Shown piece after piece: positions 50,058 to 59,044 of a stretch of 64,000 nucleotides of DNA; position 1 is the stretch's first letter, and every line of letters begins with the position of its first letter. Made by a program: the position numbers and the translations under genes. The notes beneath the pieces were generated by a model, which saw nothing but the letters and a program-made list of their open reading frames with translations, did no database searches and was not told where the DNA came from. The DNA comes from Paenibacillus taiwanensis DSM 18679 (lineage in GTDB: Bacteria; Bacillota; Bacilli; Paenibacillales; Paenibacillaceae), in assembly GCF_000425125.1 (NCBI RefSeq), contig NZ_AULE01000023.1, forward strand, positions 1-64,000, in the 5' to 3' direction.

Positions 50058-50603
50058 ATGAAATGGCATCAACAATTCAAACGGATGATGACGGCTGAAT
50101 ATGCAAATGGACACGACAGGGAAATTGATTACCAGTGGCCTTCCCCAAGCTTTCCTGTCATCAGCATTCGGAGCAGCTTATCTTATCGGCAGGGGAAATT
50201 TCATCGCCCCAAAGTGGCGGTAGGCTTGATTGCCATCGGGGACATAGCAATCGGGTTGATCTCCATCGGCGCTATTAGCTTAGGACTTTTTTCGATTGGT
50301 GCGATTACAGCAGCTTTGTGGTTGGCAGCAGGCGCCATTTCTATAAGCAATGGCCTGGCGTTAGGAGCAATAGCGATCGCGCCACTGGCTATAGGAGCTA
50401 TCGCAATTGGTGAAGCGGCGGTTGGAGCTATTGCCATCGGAGAGTGGGGGCTTGGTGCATTAGTCATTGCAGAGAAGGCACTTGGTGTGGGGAGCATTGG
50501 CGAATGGGCCTACGGAGTTGTCGTCATTGGAAAGCATGGTTTCGGACTCGTTCCTATTACGGAGGATTTATTTAATTGGTTTGGGCGTGTGTTAGGTTTT
50601 TAA
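50058..50603 (+). CDS. Protein of G-x-[AI]-x-[IL] pentapeptide-like repeats, unknown
   Basis: 181 residues. After about 55 polar residues (ending RPKVAV) the protein is built of roughly twenty five-residue units with Gly first and Ile/Leu/Val third and fifth: GLIAI, GDIAI, GLISI, GAISL, GLFSI, later GAIAI, GEAAV, GEWGL, GALVI, GVGSI, GVVVI. Units are hydrophobic but periodically broken by charged residues (E, K), which suits a beta-solenoid or a membrane-associated repeat. It is unlike the canonical A(D/N)LxX repeat. ATG at 50058 is favoured (GGGGTG upstream); ATG at 50031 is also possible. Confidence 0.75.
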   Translation: MKWHQQFKRMMTAEYANGHDREIDYQWPSPSFPVISIRSSLSYRQGKFHRPKVAVGLIAIGDIAIGLISIGAISLGLFSIGAITAALWLAAGAISISNGLALGAIAIAPLAIGAIAIGEAAVGAIAIGEWGLGALVIAEKALGVGSIGEWAYGVVVIGKHGFGLVPITEDLFNWFGRVLGF

Positions 50604-50712
50604 TAAAATAATATAAAAAGTTTTGAAACCTGCTGCCGTGTATGTGCGTATTTGTAACGTAGTCATCAAGAGCAACAAGGTGACAAGTCGAATTTCATAG
50701 TGTGTGAACATA

Positions 50713-50831
50713 CTCCAAAGGGGAGTAGCTGCTACAGTAAAGTCGTCAATTCGAGAATGAACTTCTCCGGCTTTATTGGCAACGTAACGTTGTTAGCGAG
50801 ACCTTTGCCTATTTAGGCAAAGGTCTTTTTT
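50713..50831 (+). promoter_or_regulatory. yybP-ykoY manganese riboswitch with terminator
   Basis: CAAAGGGGAGTAGCTG (from 50715) and GTTAGCGAGACCTTTGCC (from 50792) are the two conserved halves of the yybP-ykoY aptamer, with paired arms between. The distal part AGACCTTTGCC-TATTTA-GGCAAAGGTCT followed by T-rich sequence forms the expression-platform terminator. Mn2+ binding is expected to prevent terminator formation and allow expression of the terC gene 95 nt downstream. Confidence 0.92.
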
Positions 50832-50925
50832 GTGTAAGTGCACGCGAACAACCTGTAAAAGCGGCAAACCACTCATCATGTGCAGACAAAATGGGCATTA
50901 ATAAAATAACAATGGAGGGATCAAG

Positions 50926-51726
50926 ATGGATTTTGCATTATTGATGGAGTACGGATGGGTATTATTAGTTTTAATTGCCATCGAGGGTCTCCTGGCCGCA
51001 GACAATGCGCTGGTTTTGGCTATTATGGTGAAGCATCTGCCAGAGAAAGAACGGAAAAGAGCATTATTTTATGGTCTCGCGGGCGCCTTTGTATTCCGCT
51101 TCGGATCGTTGTTTGCGATCTCGTACTTAGTAGATGTATGGCAGGTACAGGCGATCGGTGCCTTATATCTCTTATTTATGTCGCTGAACCACATTTTCAG
51201 AAAAGTAATCTTCAAGAAACAGGGCGATGCGCAAGCTGAGGCCGATGCTGCGGCGAAGAAGGTAAAAGGCGCAGGCTTCTGGACAACGGTTATTAAAGTC
51301 GAAGTAGCAGATATTGCGTTTGCCGTTGATTCGATTTTGGCTGCTGTAGCACTTGCCGTCGCACTTCCTACTACAAAGCTGCCAAATATCGGCGGTATGG
51401 ATGGTGGTCACTTCCTCGTTATCTTTATTGGCGGGTTTATTGGTTTGGTTATTATGCGGTTCGCGGCAACGATGTTTGTCAAGCTGCTGGAACGTAAACC
51501 AGGCCTAGAGGTTGCGGCTTTTGCAATTGTAGGCTGGGTTGGGGTGAAGCTAGCAGTATATACGATGTCTCATCCGGCGTTGGCCATTATTCCAGAATCG
51601 TTTGCTCATTCTACTACGTGGAAAATTACGTTCTATGTTGTGCTTGTATTAATCGCTGTAGGTGGTTGGTTCTTATCAAGTGATAAAGACCAGGGAGGCC
51701 AGAAACCATTGGCTGCTGGTGAGTAA
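50926..51726 (+). CDS. TerC family membrane protein, probable Mn2+ exporter
   Basis: 266 residues, about seven membrane segments. The conserved acidic motifs are EGLLAADNALVLAIM (TM2) and EVADIAFAVDSILA. TerC/MeeF-type proteins controlled by the yybP-ykoY riboswitch export or partition manganese, in part to metallate exported enzymes. GGAGGG precedes the ATG. A terminator follows, so the riboswitch-terC unit is monocistronic. Confidence 0.94.
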   Translation: MDFALLMEYGWVLLVLIAIEGLLAADNALVLAIMVKHLPEKERKRALFYGLAGAFVFRFGSLFAISYLVDVWQVQAIGALYLLFMSLNHIFRKVIFKKQGDAQAEADAAAKKVKGAGFWTTVIKVEVADIAFAVDSILAAVALAVALPTTKLPNIGGMDGGHFLVIFIGGFIGLVIMRFAATMFVKLLERKPGLEVAAFAIVGWVGVKLAVYTMSHPALAIIPESFAHSTTWKITFYVVLVLIAVGGWFLSSDKDQGGQKPLAAGE

Positions 51727-51842
51727 TCAAATAAAGATTGGTACTGTCTAACACGAAATGGTCACCACACGCCATGAAGGAACGAATGAATGACGTGAGG
51801 GAAGTAAGGTAGTAAGGTATAGGCAGTATAAAAAAGCAAGAT

Positions 51843-51882
51843 AAAAGGCGTGTGCTCTTGTAAATGGAGCAGCGCCTTTTTG
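51843..51882 (+). terminator. Intrinsic terminator after terC
   Basis: AAAAGGCGTGTGCTC pairs with GGAGCAGCGCCTTTTT. The gene-free stretch 51727-52104 contains this terminator and nothing else recognised. Confidence 0.85.
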
Positions 51883-52104
51883 CTTTGTGTGCAGGTGTAA
51901 CTCAGTGATCGATGAGGTCAGATTATGGATGGCAACGACGATAATGGGGGTACATTTTCAACGTTTAGAAGCGTTCCATTCATCCTTTTAGATGCTCCAC
52001 TCAACCCTGAAAAGGGCATAATTCAGCGGTATTATAAGGTTTGTAGCTGTGAAGCGGGTTAAGATGAGTACATCAAGAACGACGATACAGAGGAGATGTT
52101 TAAG

Positions 52105-53547
52105 TTGACCAGCATGCACACATTCACAACAAATTGGAAGCGCCGCACGATCCAGATTACGCTCGCATCTGTCCTATCTTTAGGTTCCATACTCTCATTT
52201 GGAACATCTATATATGCTCAAGGGGGAGAAGCAAGCAAGTCTGCCTCTAACACAACGATTCAATTAAAGGATACAACATCTGCCGCTCAGATGGAGCAGT
52301 GGAAGAAGTGGATGAAGACATACGCCTATTCGCTGGATACGATTCAGCCTGCCGTGATGAAGGATGGCAAGTTTGCGAAAGGCAGCTTCACGGACCTTGA
52401 TATGCTGAAGCCGTTATTAATGGACAAGCGTATCGTATACCTCGGTGAGAGCTCTCACGGGGCAGCCGAGTTTAATACGGCGAAGTCACGCCTCATTCAA
52501 TTTTTGCATGAAGAGCTGGGCTTTAATGTGGTTGCCTTTGAAACACCGATGGGTAATGCGGCTACTGGATACGGAAACGTAAAAAGCAAGACGCCAGAAC
52601 AGATGATGAAAAGCTCTGTTTTCCCGCAATGGTGGGCGCAAGAGACGCTGCCTCTATTTCAATATTTAAAAGATACACAAGCAACGGACAAGCCGCTGCA
52701 ATTAACGGGCGTGGACATGCAATCGATGGGTGCTTTTTTGTCCGGCGACTGGATGGGAGATGAGGAGTTAGCGAAGCGGTACATCGAGATGGATAAAAAG
52801 TTGGGTTCTTGGCTCGGTTCTGAAGATTTGGCTGCTTATCAGCAGACGAAGCCTGAATTATTAAAGGTGTACAAAGATGTAAAAAGCAAGGTGTCGACAC
52901 GGGAAAAACAATTAATTCAGCAGTATCCAGACAATCCACATATTGTTGCGCTCGTGAACCGCACATTGGACGATCGCATTCGAGTGGTAGAAACGTATTT
53001 GGAAATGAATATAAACGCTAATATAGCGGTTAAAAATGCTGATTATGCGCCGATGTTAAAGGCGTTTGAATGGCGGGATCAAGCGATGGCGGACAATCTG
53101 CTTTGGTTGGCTACCGAGGTTTATCCGACAGAAAAAATGATCGTGTGGGGACATAACTCCCATATTAGCAAAGCGCAATCGAAGATAGAGCAATCTTTCC
53201 TTCCGGTAAAAGCAATGGGCGAACGGATGCATGAGACGTTATTTGGACCTTACAGCTACTCACTTGGTTTGTATATGGGAAGTGGTCAGACAGCAGACAA
53301 CACGGGCAATCCAATCGATGTTGCGGCATTGCAGCCAAACTCAATCGAAGCGGTAATAAAGTCGGCTAATCGCCCGTATACGTTTGTGGACATGCGTCAT
53401 CAGTTGATGGTGCCGGGCAACTCGTGGATGACTCAGAAGCGTACCGGATACTATTGGGGCATGTACCCGGAAACGTTTGTACCGCGCGATCAATATGACG
53501 GCATTTTGTATATCGATAAAGTGAAGCCCTCGAATTACATCGAGTAG
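52105..53547 (+). CDS. Secreted erythromycin esterase-like protein (copy 1)
   Basis: 480 residues with a signal peptide (hydrophobic core ITLASVLSLGSILSFG, likely cleavage near IYAQG) and an erythromycin-esterase fold: LGESSHGAAEF with the Glu/His motif, VVAFETPMGNA, TGVDMQ, and MIVWGHNSHISKA. This superfamily includes EreA/EreB, which open the macrolide lactone, but many members have unknown substrates. Secretion is unusual for macrolide inactivation. The TTG at 52105 is preferred (AGAGGAG 9 nt upstream); ATG at 52096 abuts that site. A paralogue follows in tandem. Confidence 0.88.
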   Translation: MTSMHTFTTNWKRRTIQITLASVLSLGSILSFGTSIYAQGGEASKSASNTTIQLKDTTSAAQMEQWKKWMKTYAYSLDTIQPAVMKDGKFAKGSFTDLDMLKPLLMDKRIVYLGESSHGAAEFNTAKSRLIQFLHEELGFNVVAFETPMGNAATGYGNVKSKTPEQMMKSSVFPQWWAQETLPLFQYLKDTQATDKPLQLTGVDMQSMGAFLSGDWMGDEELAKRYIEMDKKLGSWLGSEDLAAYQQTKPELLKVYKDVKSKVSTREKQLIQQYPDNPHIVALVNRTLDDRIRVVETYLEMNINANIAVKNADYAPMLKAFEWRDQAMADNLLWLATEVYPTEKMIVWGHNSHISKAQSKIEQSFLPVKAMGERMHETLFGPYSYSLGLYMGSGQTADNTGNPIDVAALQPNSIEAVIKSANRPYTFVDMRHQLMVPGNSWMTQKRTGYYWGMYPETFVPRDQYDGILYIDKVKPSNYIE

Positions 53548-53743
53548 GAGAGTAACGGTCGTTGTGGGAGAGTGACGGATCAGAAGCACAGACGATCTAA
53601 AGAGATGAAAAGAGATAAAATGAGATGGAAAGTATAGTATATCCTACTTCTTTTTTGCAGGGTGGTTACATGATTGCTTGGCTGAATAGATAAACGCGTG
53701 CTTATTAATAAGCCACTACATATATGACTTGGGGGATGTTCGG

Positions 53744-55234
53744 ATGAACACACAATTACTAACTTGGAAAAAGCGAGGCTTGTCTTTATTCCTTGCTTCG
53801 ATTATGACACTGGGATCGTTATTATCCTATACAACGACTGTTTATGGAGCGGCTGTTGAGAGCAAGGAAGCTGTGATAACCGAACATACGGTGAACAATG
53901 GCGCACAAGCACCACAAACAAATGACTTGAAGGTAGCAGATCAGGATGGAGCACGAACCAGCACAGCAACTCGTCAACAATGGAAACAGTGGATGAAGAG
54001 CAATGCTATTGCATTAAAATCTATCAAGCCTGAAGTTACAAAGAATGCAGTCGTCAAGGCAGACCAATTTAAAGACTTGGCGCCATTAAAGACGCTGCTA
54101 AAGGATAAACGTATCGTTTACTTGGGCGAAAGTTCTCACGGTGCAGCCGAGTACAACTCGGTGAAGACGCGACTCATTCAATATATGCATCAAGAATTGG
54201 GCTTTAATGTAGTCGCATTTGAGACGAATCTCGGCAATGCTGCTTCTGCTTACGGGAACGTGAAATCCAAGCAGCCCGTACAAACGATGAAGGATTCGAT
54301 CTTCCGCATCTGGCAGGCGGAAGAGACGGTACCTTTGTTCCAATATATTCAGGACACGCAGAAGACCAAGAAGCCGCTGGCGTTGGCAGGGTTCGATATG
54401 CAGCCGCAAGGGCCATTATTTTCAGGCGAATGGATGGGAGATGCCAACCTGGCCAAGCGTTTCCAGGATGCCGAGCTGGAGTTGGACCGCTGGGAGCAAA
54501 GCGAAGATCTAGCTGCTTATGCGAAAGCAAAGCCGAAGCTATTAAAGGTGTACCAACAAGTGCGCCAGATTGCGCCTAAACGTGCCGATGCGCTGCGCCG
54601 TCAATTTCCGGATAATCCACATATCGTGAAACTGGTCGAGCGTGCACTGGATAACCGTATCCAAGTGGTGAAGGAATACATGGAGACGACGATTGCTTCA
54701 ACTGGATTTATGTTAGGCAAATCGATGGACTATCAATCTGTTATCAAGTCCTCCGAATATCGTGACCGCATGATGGCGGACAACTTGGTCTGGCTGGCAA
54801 CGAATGTGTACCCCAATGAGAAAATGATCGTGTGGGCGCACAACGGTCACATTTCCAAGGCGTATTCCAAGGAGTTAAACGCGCTGCCGCGTGTGCATAT
54901 GGGCGAGCTGATGCAAAAGACAAAGTTCAAAGATCAAAGCTACGTGATGGGTCTGTATATGGGGGGCGGAAAAAATGCCCACGTGACAGGCGAGATTTTC
55001 GACGTGCTGCCGCCAATGGCGCACTCTATCGAAGAAGTGATGAAGGGGGCCGGACACCGCTACTCCTTTGTAGATATGCGATATAAGCCGGAGACAGTAG
55101 GCAACTCGTGGATGAGACAGCAGATGGTTTCTTACTACACTGGTGTGTCTACTGTAAGCAGCATACCATTTGAGCAGTATGACGGTATATTGTATATCGA
55201 TCAGGTGTCGGCGCCCAAGTATTTTAAGAAATAG
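53744..55234 (+). CDS. Secreted erythromycin esterase-like protein (copy 2)
   Basis: 496 residues, a tandem paralogue of the preceding gene with the same architecture: signal peptide (LFLASIMTLGSLLSY core), LGESSHGAAEY, VVAFETNLGNA, AGFDMQ, MIVWAHNGHISKA and a matching C-terminal DGILYIDQ. ATG at 53744 follows GGGGGA. About 190 bp separates the copies and contains no terminator, so co-transcription is possible. Divergence is clear (conserved in the catalytic blocks, variable elsewhere), so the duplication is not recent. Confidence 0.88.
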   Translation: MNTQLLTWKKRGLSLFLASIMTLGSLLSYTTTVYGAAVESKEAVITEHTVNNGAQAPQTNDLKVADQDGARTSTATRQQWKQWMKSNAIALKSIKPEVTKNAVVKADQFKDLAPLKTLLKDKRIVYLGESSHGAAEYNSVKTRLIQYMHQELGFNVVAFETNLGNAASAYGNVKSKQPVQTMKDSIFRIWQAEETVPLFQYIQDTQKTKKPLALAGFDMQPQGPLFSGEWMGDANLAKRFQDAELELDRWEQSEDLAAYAKAKPKLLKVYQQVRQIAPKRADALRRQFPDNPHIVKLVERALDNRIQVVKEYMETTIASTGFMLGKSMDYQSVIKSSEYRDRMMADNLVWLATNVYPNEKMIVWAHNGHISKAYSKELNALPRVHMGELMQKTKFKDQSYVMGLYMGGGKNAHVTGEIFDVLPPMAHSIEEVMKGAGHRYSFVDMRYKPETVGNSWMRQQMVSYYTGVSTVSSIPFEQYDGILYIDQVSAPKYFKK

Positions 55235-55430
55235 GGATATAGGTGTTAAAAGGAATCTCGGGGTTGCTTTGGGTGAATGTATGTGAGGAATAGCGTTCAG
55301 TGGATGATATGTGGACTAGAGTGTAAATGAAGAGCAAGCCATTCATGTTGTTTGTAGAGATGCAAGCAGAAGTGAGAATAGCCATGATGATGGATACTCT
55401 TCATATTTATAGGGAGTGCAAGGACAGGGA

Positions 55431-55460
55431 CAGCTTTCGAAAGAAGGCTGTCTTCTTTAT
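55431..55460 (+). terminator. Terminator after the esterase-like pair
   Basis: GACAGCTTTC pairs with GAAGGCTGTC around GAAA; followed by TTCTTTA. About 200 nt after the second stop. Confidence 0.75.
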
Positions 55461-55462
55461 TG

Positions 55463-55620
55463 TATAATTACCTTCTAGTTCGACTGGGGTGAAATGTGAC
55501 GTCGTTTGTGGTCACTTTGAAAAATGAAGCAGTGGGTGGACATAGACTAGAAGGTTCCCCTTCGGGTACACTAGCTTGTAGCAAGCAGCTCTAGGGGGAT
55601 TAGCTACAGACTATTTTAAA
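55463..55620 (+). other. Structured gene-free region upstream of rlmH
   Basis: A TATAAT box (55463-55468) is followed by CCTTCTAGT (55471-55479), which is perfectly complementary to ACTAGAAGG (55546-55554); inside lies GTGAC/GTCAC (55496-55514). Beyond it, CCCC/GGGG and GCTTG-TAG-CAAGC stems follow (about 55557-55600). The 450-bp gap has no gene. Could be a leader RNA of rlmH or a small RNA; no known family recognised. Confidence 0.4.
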
Positions 55621-55687
55621 TAGGTATGAAGGTTATTTGCCCGTATTATTTTATTTGTGAGTTGTAATCGAAACGGGGATAGTGATT

Positions 55688-56167
55688 ATGTTTATTCAAT
55701 TGATCAGTGTAGGCAAGTTAAAAGAAAAATACTTGGTGCAGGGCATTGCGGAGTATAGCAAACGTCTTGCGCCTTATGTGAAGTTCCAGGTGATCGAAGT
55801 GCCTGACGAGAAGGCACCTGAAAATATGAGCGACGCTGAGCTGTTGCAGGTGCAGGAGCGGGAAGGCGAGCGCATTCTTGCGCACGTGAAGCCGGAGGCG
55901 CATGTGGTGGCGCTGGCGATCGACGGCCAGCTCTGGTCGAGCGAAGACTTGGCGGCGCATATGGACAAGCTCGGCACGTATGGGACGAGCCACGTCGTGT
56001 ATATTATCGGCGGCTCGGTAGGCCTGTCGCCAGCCGTGATGCGCCGCGCGCAGTCGAAGCTCTCGTTCGGGCGCATGACGCTGCCGCACCAATTGATGCG
56101 CTTGGTGCTGGTGGAGCAGATTTATCGCGCGGTGAAGATAAATCGGGGAGAACCATATCATAAGTAG
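55688..56167 (+). CDS. rlmH: 23S rRNA (pseudouridine(1915)-N(3))-methyltransferase RlmH
   Basis: A 159-residue SPOUT methyltransferase acting on pseudouridine 1915 in helix 69 of 23S rRNA. The SAM-binding trefoil knot includes [34 protein letters not shown], shown in part, and the C-terminus [18 protein letters not shown] is canonical. ATG at 55688 gives the normal length. Its last codons are the chromosomal integration site of SCC elements in staphylococci (orfX); the same terminal codons are repeated twice downstream here. Confidence 0.97.
   Translation: MFIQLISVGKLKEKYLVQGIAEYSKRLAPYVKFQVIEVPDEKAPENMSDAELLQVQEREGERILAHVKPEAHVVALAIDGQLWSSEDLAAHMDKLGTYGTSHVVYIIGGSVGLSPAVMRRAQSKLSFGRMTLPHQLMRLVLVEQIYRAVKINRGEPYHK
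56150..56167. other. att-like site 1: 3' end of rlmH
   Basis: GAACCATATCATAAGTAG encodes E-P-Y-H-K-stop, the last codons of rlmH. It corresponds to the SCC attachment site and would be the left junction of the island. Confidence 0.7.
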
Positions 56168-56269
56168 GGCGAAAAATAGGGGGTGCCTGGCACTTCCTTT
56201 TTGCTGATATTGTTCTCTCATTAAAAGAAATCTTCGCGTTTTTTTTAATAAGGCCAACGAACAAAATGC

Positions 56270-57718
56270 TTATTTTCGGTGCGAGGCATTATATCGGTGA
56301 GTGTATACAAACCATGTAATGCTTGCTGTTAATAATGCCGACGAAATCAAAGCTGTAAGAACACTATATGTTTGCCAAATAAGTATCGCTGACCAATCTA
56401 ATGCATAGAACATAATACACTGGACAATCGTAGCAATCAGCAAAATAGCTGTTACGATTATTCGCTTTTTTGTTATTGGCTGCCGCTCATTCGCTTTCCT
56501 TCTGCGTAATCCTAAGAGAAAGAGCAGAACAGCCAATAGGCAGAGAATAATTGTGGTAGATGACAAAATGATGTCCAAAAGCTGTGTGCCGCTTATTCTA
56601 TATGATTGCGTCAGATTGCCGTCTAATATATCTTTAACTTTTAGTACCATGCTTCTATTGATATTTGCGCCGTTGGTCAGCAAGCAGATGGCTGTTCGTT
56701 CATTTAGCAGTATGGCCATTTCGGTCCCGAAATTAGGATTTCCCCCTGGGTGCTCTATAATCGTTTGGTTGGCGTTTACCGACCAGCCCGCCGCATAATA
56801 CATTTCATTGACGGGCGGAACAGACATATCACCCTGATGTGATTTTTCGATAACCGTATGAAATATTTCAGGTATGTCCTGCACAATACCCATCTGTATG
56901 CCCATCCAACGCGCCATATCTTTTGTACAAGAAATGATGTAGCCTGCGGGTTTATTTCCGGAATAATCCGGCGCGTTATATGGAGTTGTCATAAAAAAGG
57001 AAGAACGGTAGCCCTGTGCCAACTGTCCGGTGGCTTGGGCATCTTCTTTGTAAACATACGTCTGGTGAAGACCTAACGGCTGAAATACCTGTTCCCTCAT
57101 AAAGTCTTCATAGCTTTGTCCCGACACAATCTCAATAACCAAACCCAATACGTCATAATTAACGGTTCCATAGTTATACTGTTCACCGGGAGGGAACGCC
57201 AACTCAGCATCTACCAGCATTTCCACAGTCTTTTGCAGCAAATCTGGCGTATTGCCTTGTGGTATATTTTGAGTATGCCTAGCATTTGTTAGGCCGCTAG
57301 TATGGTGAAGAAAGTTATTGAGTGTAATACTTTGCATATCAACGGGTTTCCCCTGATACTTTAATGTAAACCAAGGCAAATATTTCTGGATAGGGTCTGA
57401 CATTGACAGCAGTCCTTGTTCTTCCATCAGCAGAATACCCATGCCGGTAAAAGCTTTACTTACCGAAGCCAACTCATATAGAGTATTTTCACTTGCCGAC
57501 AGTCCCTTTTCACGATCTGCGTACCCGGAAGAAAAGTAGAGCACTTCATTGTTCGCAAGTATTGAGATTGACATACCCGGTATACCTGATATACGGCTTG
57601 CATCATCCAACAATGTTTGTATTGAATCAGATTGCGAATCTGATAATGCATAACTAGGTGTTGCGAATCCGGTGAACAGTATAAGTAATGCAATCATAAA
57701 GACAATAATTTTTTTCAT
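56270..57718 (-). CDS. Serine beta-lactamase-like/penicillin-binding protein with membrane tail
   Basis: 482 residues: signal peptide (IIVFMIALLILFTGFATPSYA), a class C beta-lactamase/D-peptidase fold with SxxK in ELASVSKAFTG (around residue 91), YxN in the YGTVNYD block and HxG in EHPGGNP, then three or four C-terminal membrane segments after about residue 380. This matches the Pbp4/FmtA/EstB-like 'serine hydrolase' family; activity may be on D-alanyl esters, peptides or beta-lactams and cannot be told from sequence. GGAGAG precedes the ATG. Opposite strand to rlmH; first gene in the putative island. Confidence 0.92.
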   Translation of the reverse strand: MKKIIVFMIALLILFTGFATPSYALSDSQSDSIQTLLDDASRISGIPGMSISILANNEVLYFSSGYADREKGLSASENTLYELASVSKAFTGMGILLMEEQGLLSMSDPIQKYLPWFTLKYQGKPVDMQSITLNNFLHHTSGLTNARHTQNIPQGNTPDLLQKTVEMLVDAELAFPPGEQYNYGTVNYDVLGLVIEIVSGQSYEDFMREQVFQPLGLHQTYVYKEDAQATGQLAQGYRSSFFMTTPYNAPDYSGNKPAGYIISCTKDMARWMGIQMGIVQDIPEIFHTVIEKSHQGDMSVPPVNEMYYAAGWSVNANQTIIEHPGGNPNFGTEMAILLNERTAICLLTNGANINRSMVLKVKDILDGNLTQSYRISGTQLLDIILSSTTIILCLLAVLLFLLGLRRRKANERQPITKKRIIVTAILLIATIVQCIMFYALDWSAILIWQTYSVLTALISSALLTASITWFVYTHRYNASHRK

Positions 57719-57916
57719 AGTCTCTCCATTCCGAAAAACTCCCGTACGGGAAAATATAAATAATCCGCAGTACGCCTTATTCCCCTAAAGTGTAATAAGA
57801 TATATATTATGAAGCTTATTAGCAAAATCTTGTTGTATGTGAAGAATCATACAATATAAAAAATTAGATTGCTATGATAATCTTCTACTTACTACGAACT
57901 ATTCTGCTAGGAACAC

Positions 57917-57956
57917 AAAAAGCCCCCTCTGCTTCATTAGCGGAAGGGGCAATAGT
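57917..57956 (-). terminator. Minus-strand terminator without an intact gene upstream
   Basis: On the minus strand, GCCCCTTCCGC-TAATGAA-GCAGAGGGGGC is followed by TTTTTGTG. The only reading frame it could serve is the broken one at 58122-58274, suggesting a lost gene. Confidence 0.75.
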
Positions 57957-58121
57957 TTAGAAGTATTCCTCAATTTTCTCATCAAAGGTTAGCTCGATCT
58001 CTTTGTGATGCACTTATTTACTGCTACAGTCAGATAGAAACACTGCATTTAGTCAAACTTGACAGTTCAGGTAGCAGTGTCATTATCAACAGAACAACCA
58101 GAACACAAGCCATAAGCTGTG

Positions 58122-58274
58122 TTACCTTTTTACACATTCTTTTTCTACTTCATAGGGTCTTTCTCCGATAAAATTCATTCTTGCTTCAAACAATCCCTCT
58201 ACTATTTCATCCAGATGGGCCAATAGAACGTGCTTTTCCTTATGATTGACACAGATAAAGTAAAAGCGGTAAAG
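58122..58274 (-). pseudogene. Remnant of a minus-strand gene, unidentified
   Basis: An open frame of 50 codons between two stops without a credible start, with protein-like composition (HVLLAHLDEIVEGLFEARMN ... ending EKECVKR). It is followed by a strong minus-strand terminator. Likely the 3' end of a truncated gene; family not recognised. The rest of the gap 57719-58311 shows nothing else. Confidence 0.4.
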
Positions 58275-58311
58275 TTATCCTATTCTAGCCATGTTATTGG
58301 AGGATCATTTC

Positions 58312-58638
58312 ATGAAAAAACTAAGTTCTGATTTTGAATATTTAAAAGATATGTATATTGATGGATACTTCCCTAATTTTCTTGTGGATAAAGTCAAAGC
58401 TGAACTAGTTAAAGTTGTTGAATTTTTGGAACAAGGTAATCAAGATATCGAGGAAATTCAATCAAAGCTTAATTCCGCCATCAATGCAATCAATGATCTT
58501 GCAGAAGAGTTTGACGAAAATGACAGCGAAATTGAAACAGTTGGCAGAGAATCAATTGCACAAACTGTTGAAGATATTTTAGCCTTTTTTGGTATCGAAA
58601 TAGATACAGAAGTAGCCATTCGTGAACGTGATTGGTAG
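58312..58638 (+). CDS. DUF5713 family protein
   Basis: A 108-residue, acidic, helical protein: LKDMYIDGYFPNFLVDKVKAE, then alternating helices and DSEIETVGRESIAQTVEDIL at the C-terminus. It fits the DUF5713 family, small cytoplasmic proteins of accessory regions with unknown function; some similar small families serve as immunity proteins, which is only an inference here. ATG at 58312 has GGAGGA upstream. AT-rich compared with the core genes. Confidence 0.75.
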   Translation: MKKLSSDFEYLKDMYIDGYFPNFLVDKVKAELVKVVEFLEQGNQDIEEIQSKLNSAINAINDLAEEFDENDSEIETVGRESIAQTVEDILAFFGIEIDTEVAIRERDW

Positions 58639-58711
58639 TTTGTTAGGGGAATATATTTTTATTTCATCATCATTATACGCCAACATATACCTTAATATTG
58701 GTGAAGAGCGT

Positions 58712-58935
58712 ATGTGAACATGGAGTGCTGAGGTTTTTGGTAATGACACCTCGTGTGAGATCAAGGAATATTTCTATGAGCAGTACAATCGGGGTTCGGA
58801 AGTTACTCAAATTGTAAGTATGTACACCCAACGCTTACTATCTACAGTTGGCATTGGAGTTCAGTACAATCTTGCTTATCCTTAGTTCGCAATCTCTATG
58901 AAATAGGCATTGCTACACTGGAAGCAAAATGAAGG
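58712..58935 (+). pseudogene. Broken MGTWS-type (DUF4259-like) gene
   Basis: The frame ATG-TGA-ACA-TGG-AGT-GCT... translates as M-stop-T-W-S-A-E-V-F-G-N-D-T-S-C-E-I-K-E-Y. Relatives start M-G-T-W-x, so codon 2 appears to have changed from GGA to TGA. The frame then stays open to a stop at 58883-58885, after which the reading continues in another frame (VRNLYEIGIATLEAK, ending about 58935). At least one nonsense change and one frameshift, hence inactive. The family identification is tentative. Confidence 0.6.
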
Positions 58936-59044
58936 CCTATAGAGTGAAGAAGTTTCTAAGGAAACGATTACTAGATTATACGGCTTTTTGTCCTCAACAA
59001 GTAGCTGTATATATTAGTAACTTAAGATATAAAGGGGATATATT

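Noticed and set aside
56176-56196. GTGCCTGGCAC palindrome just after rlmH
   Set aside because: Short, and sequences like it are frequent in Bacillales intergenic DNA; not taken as an element end.
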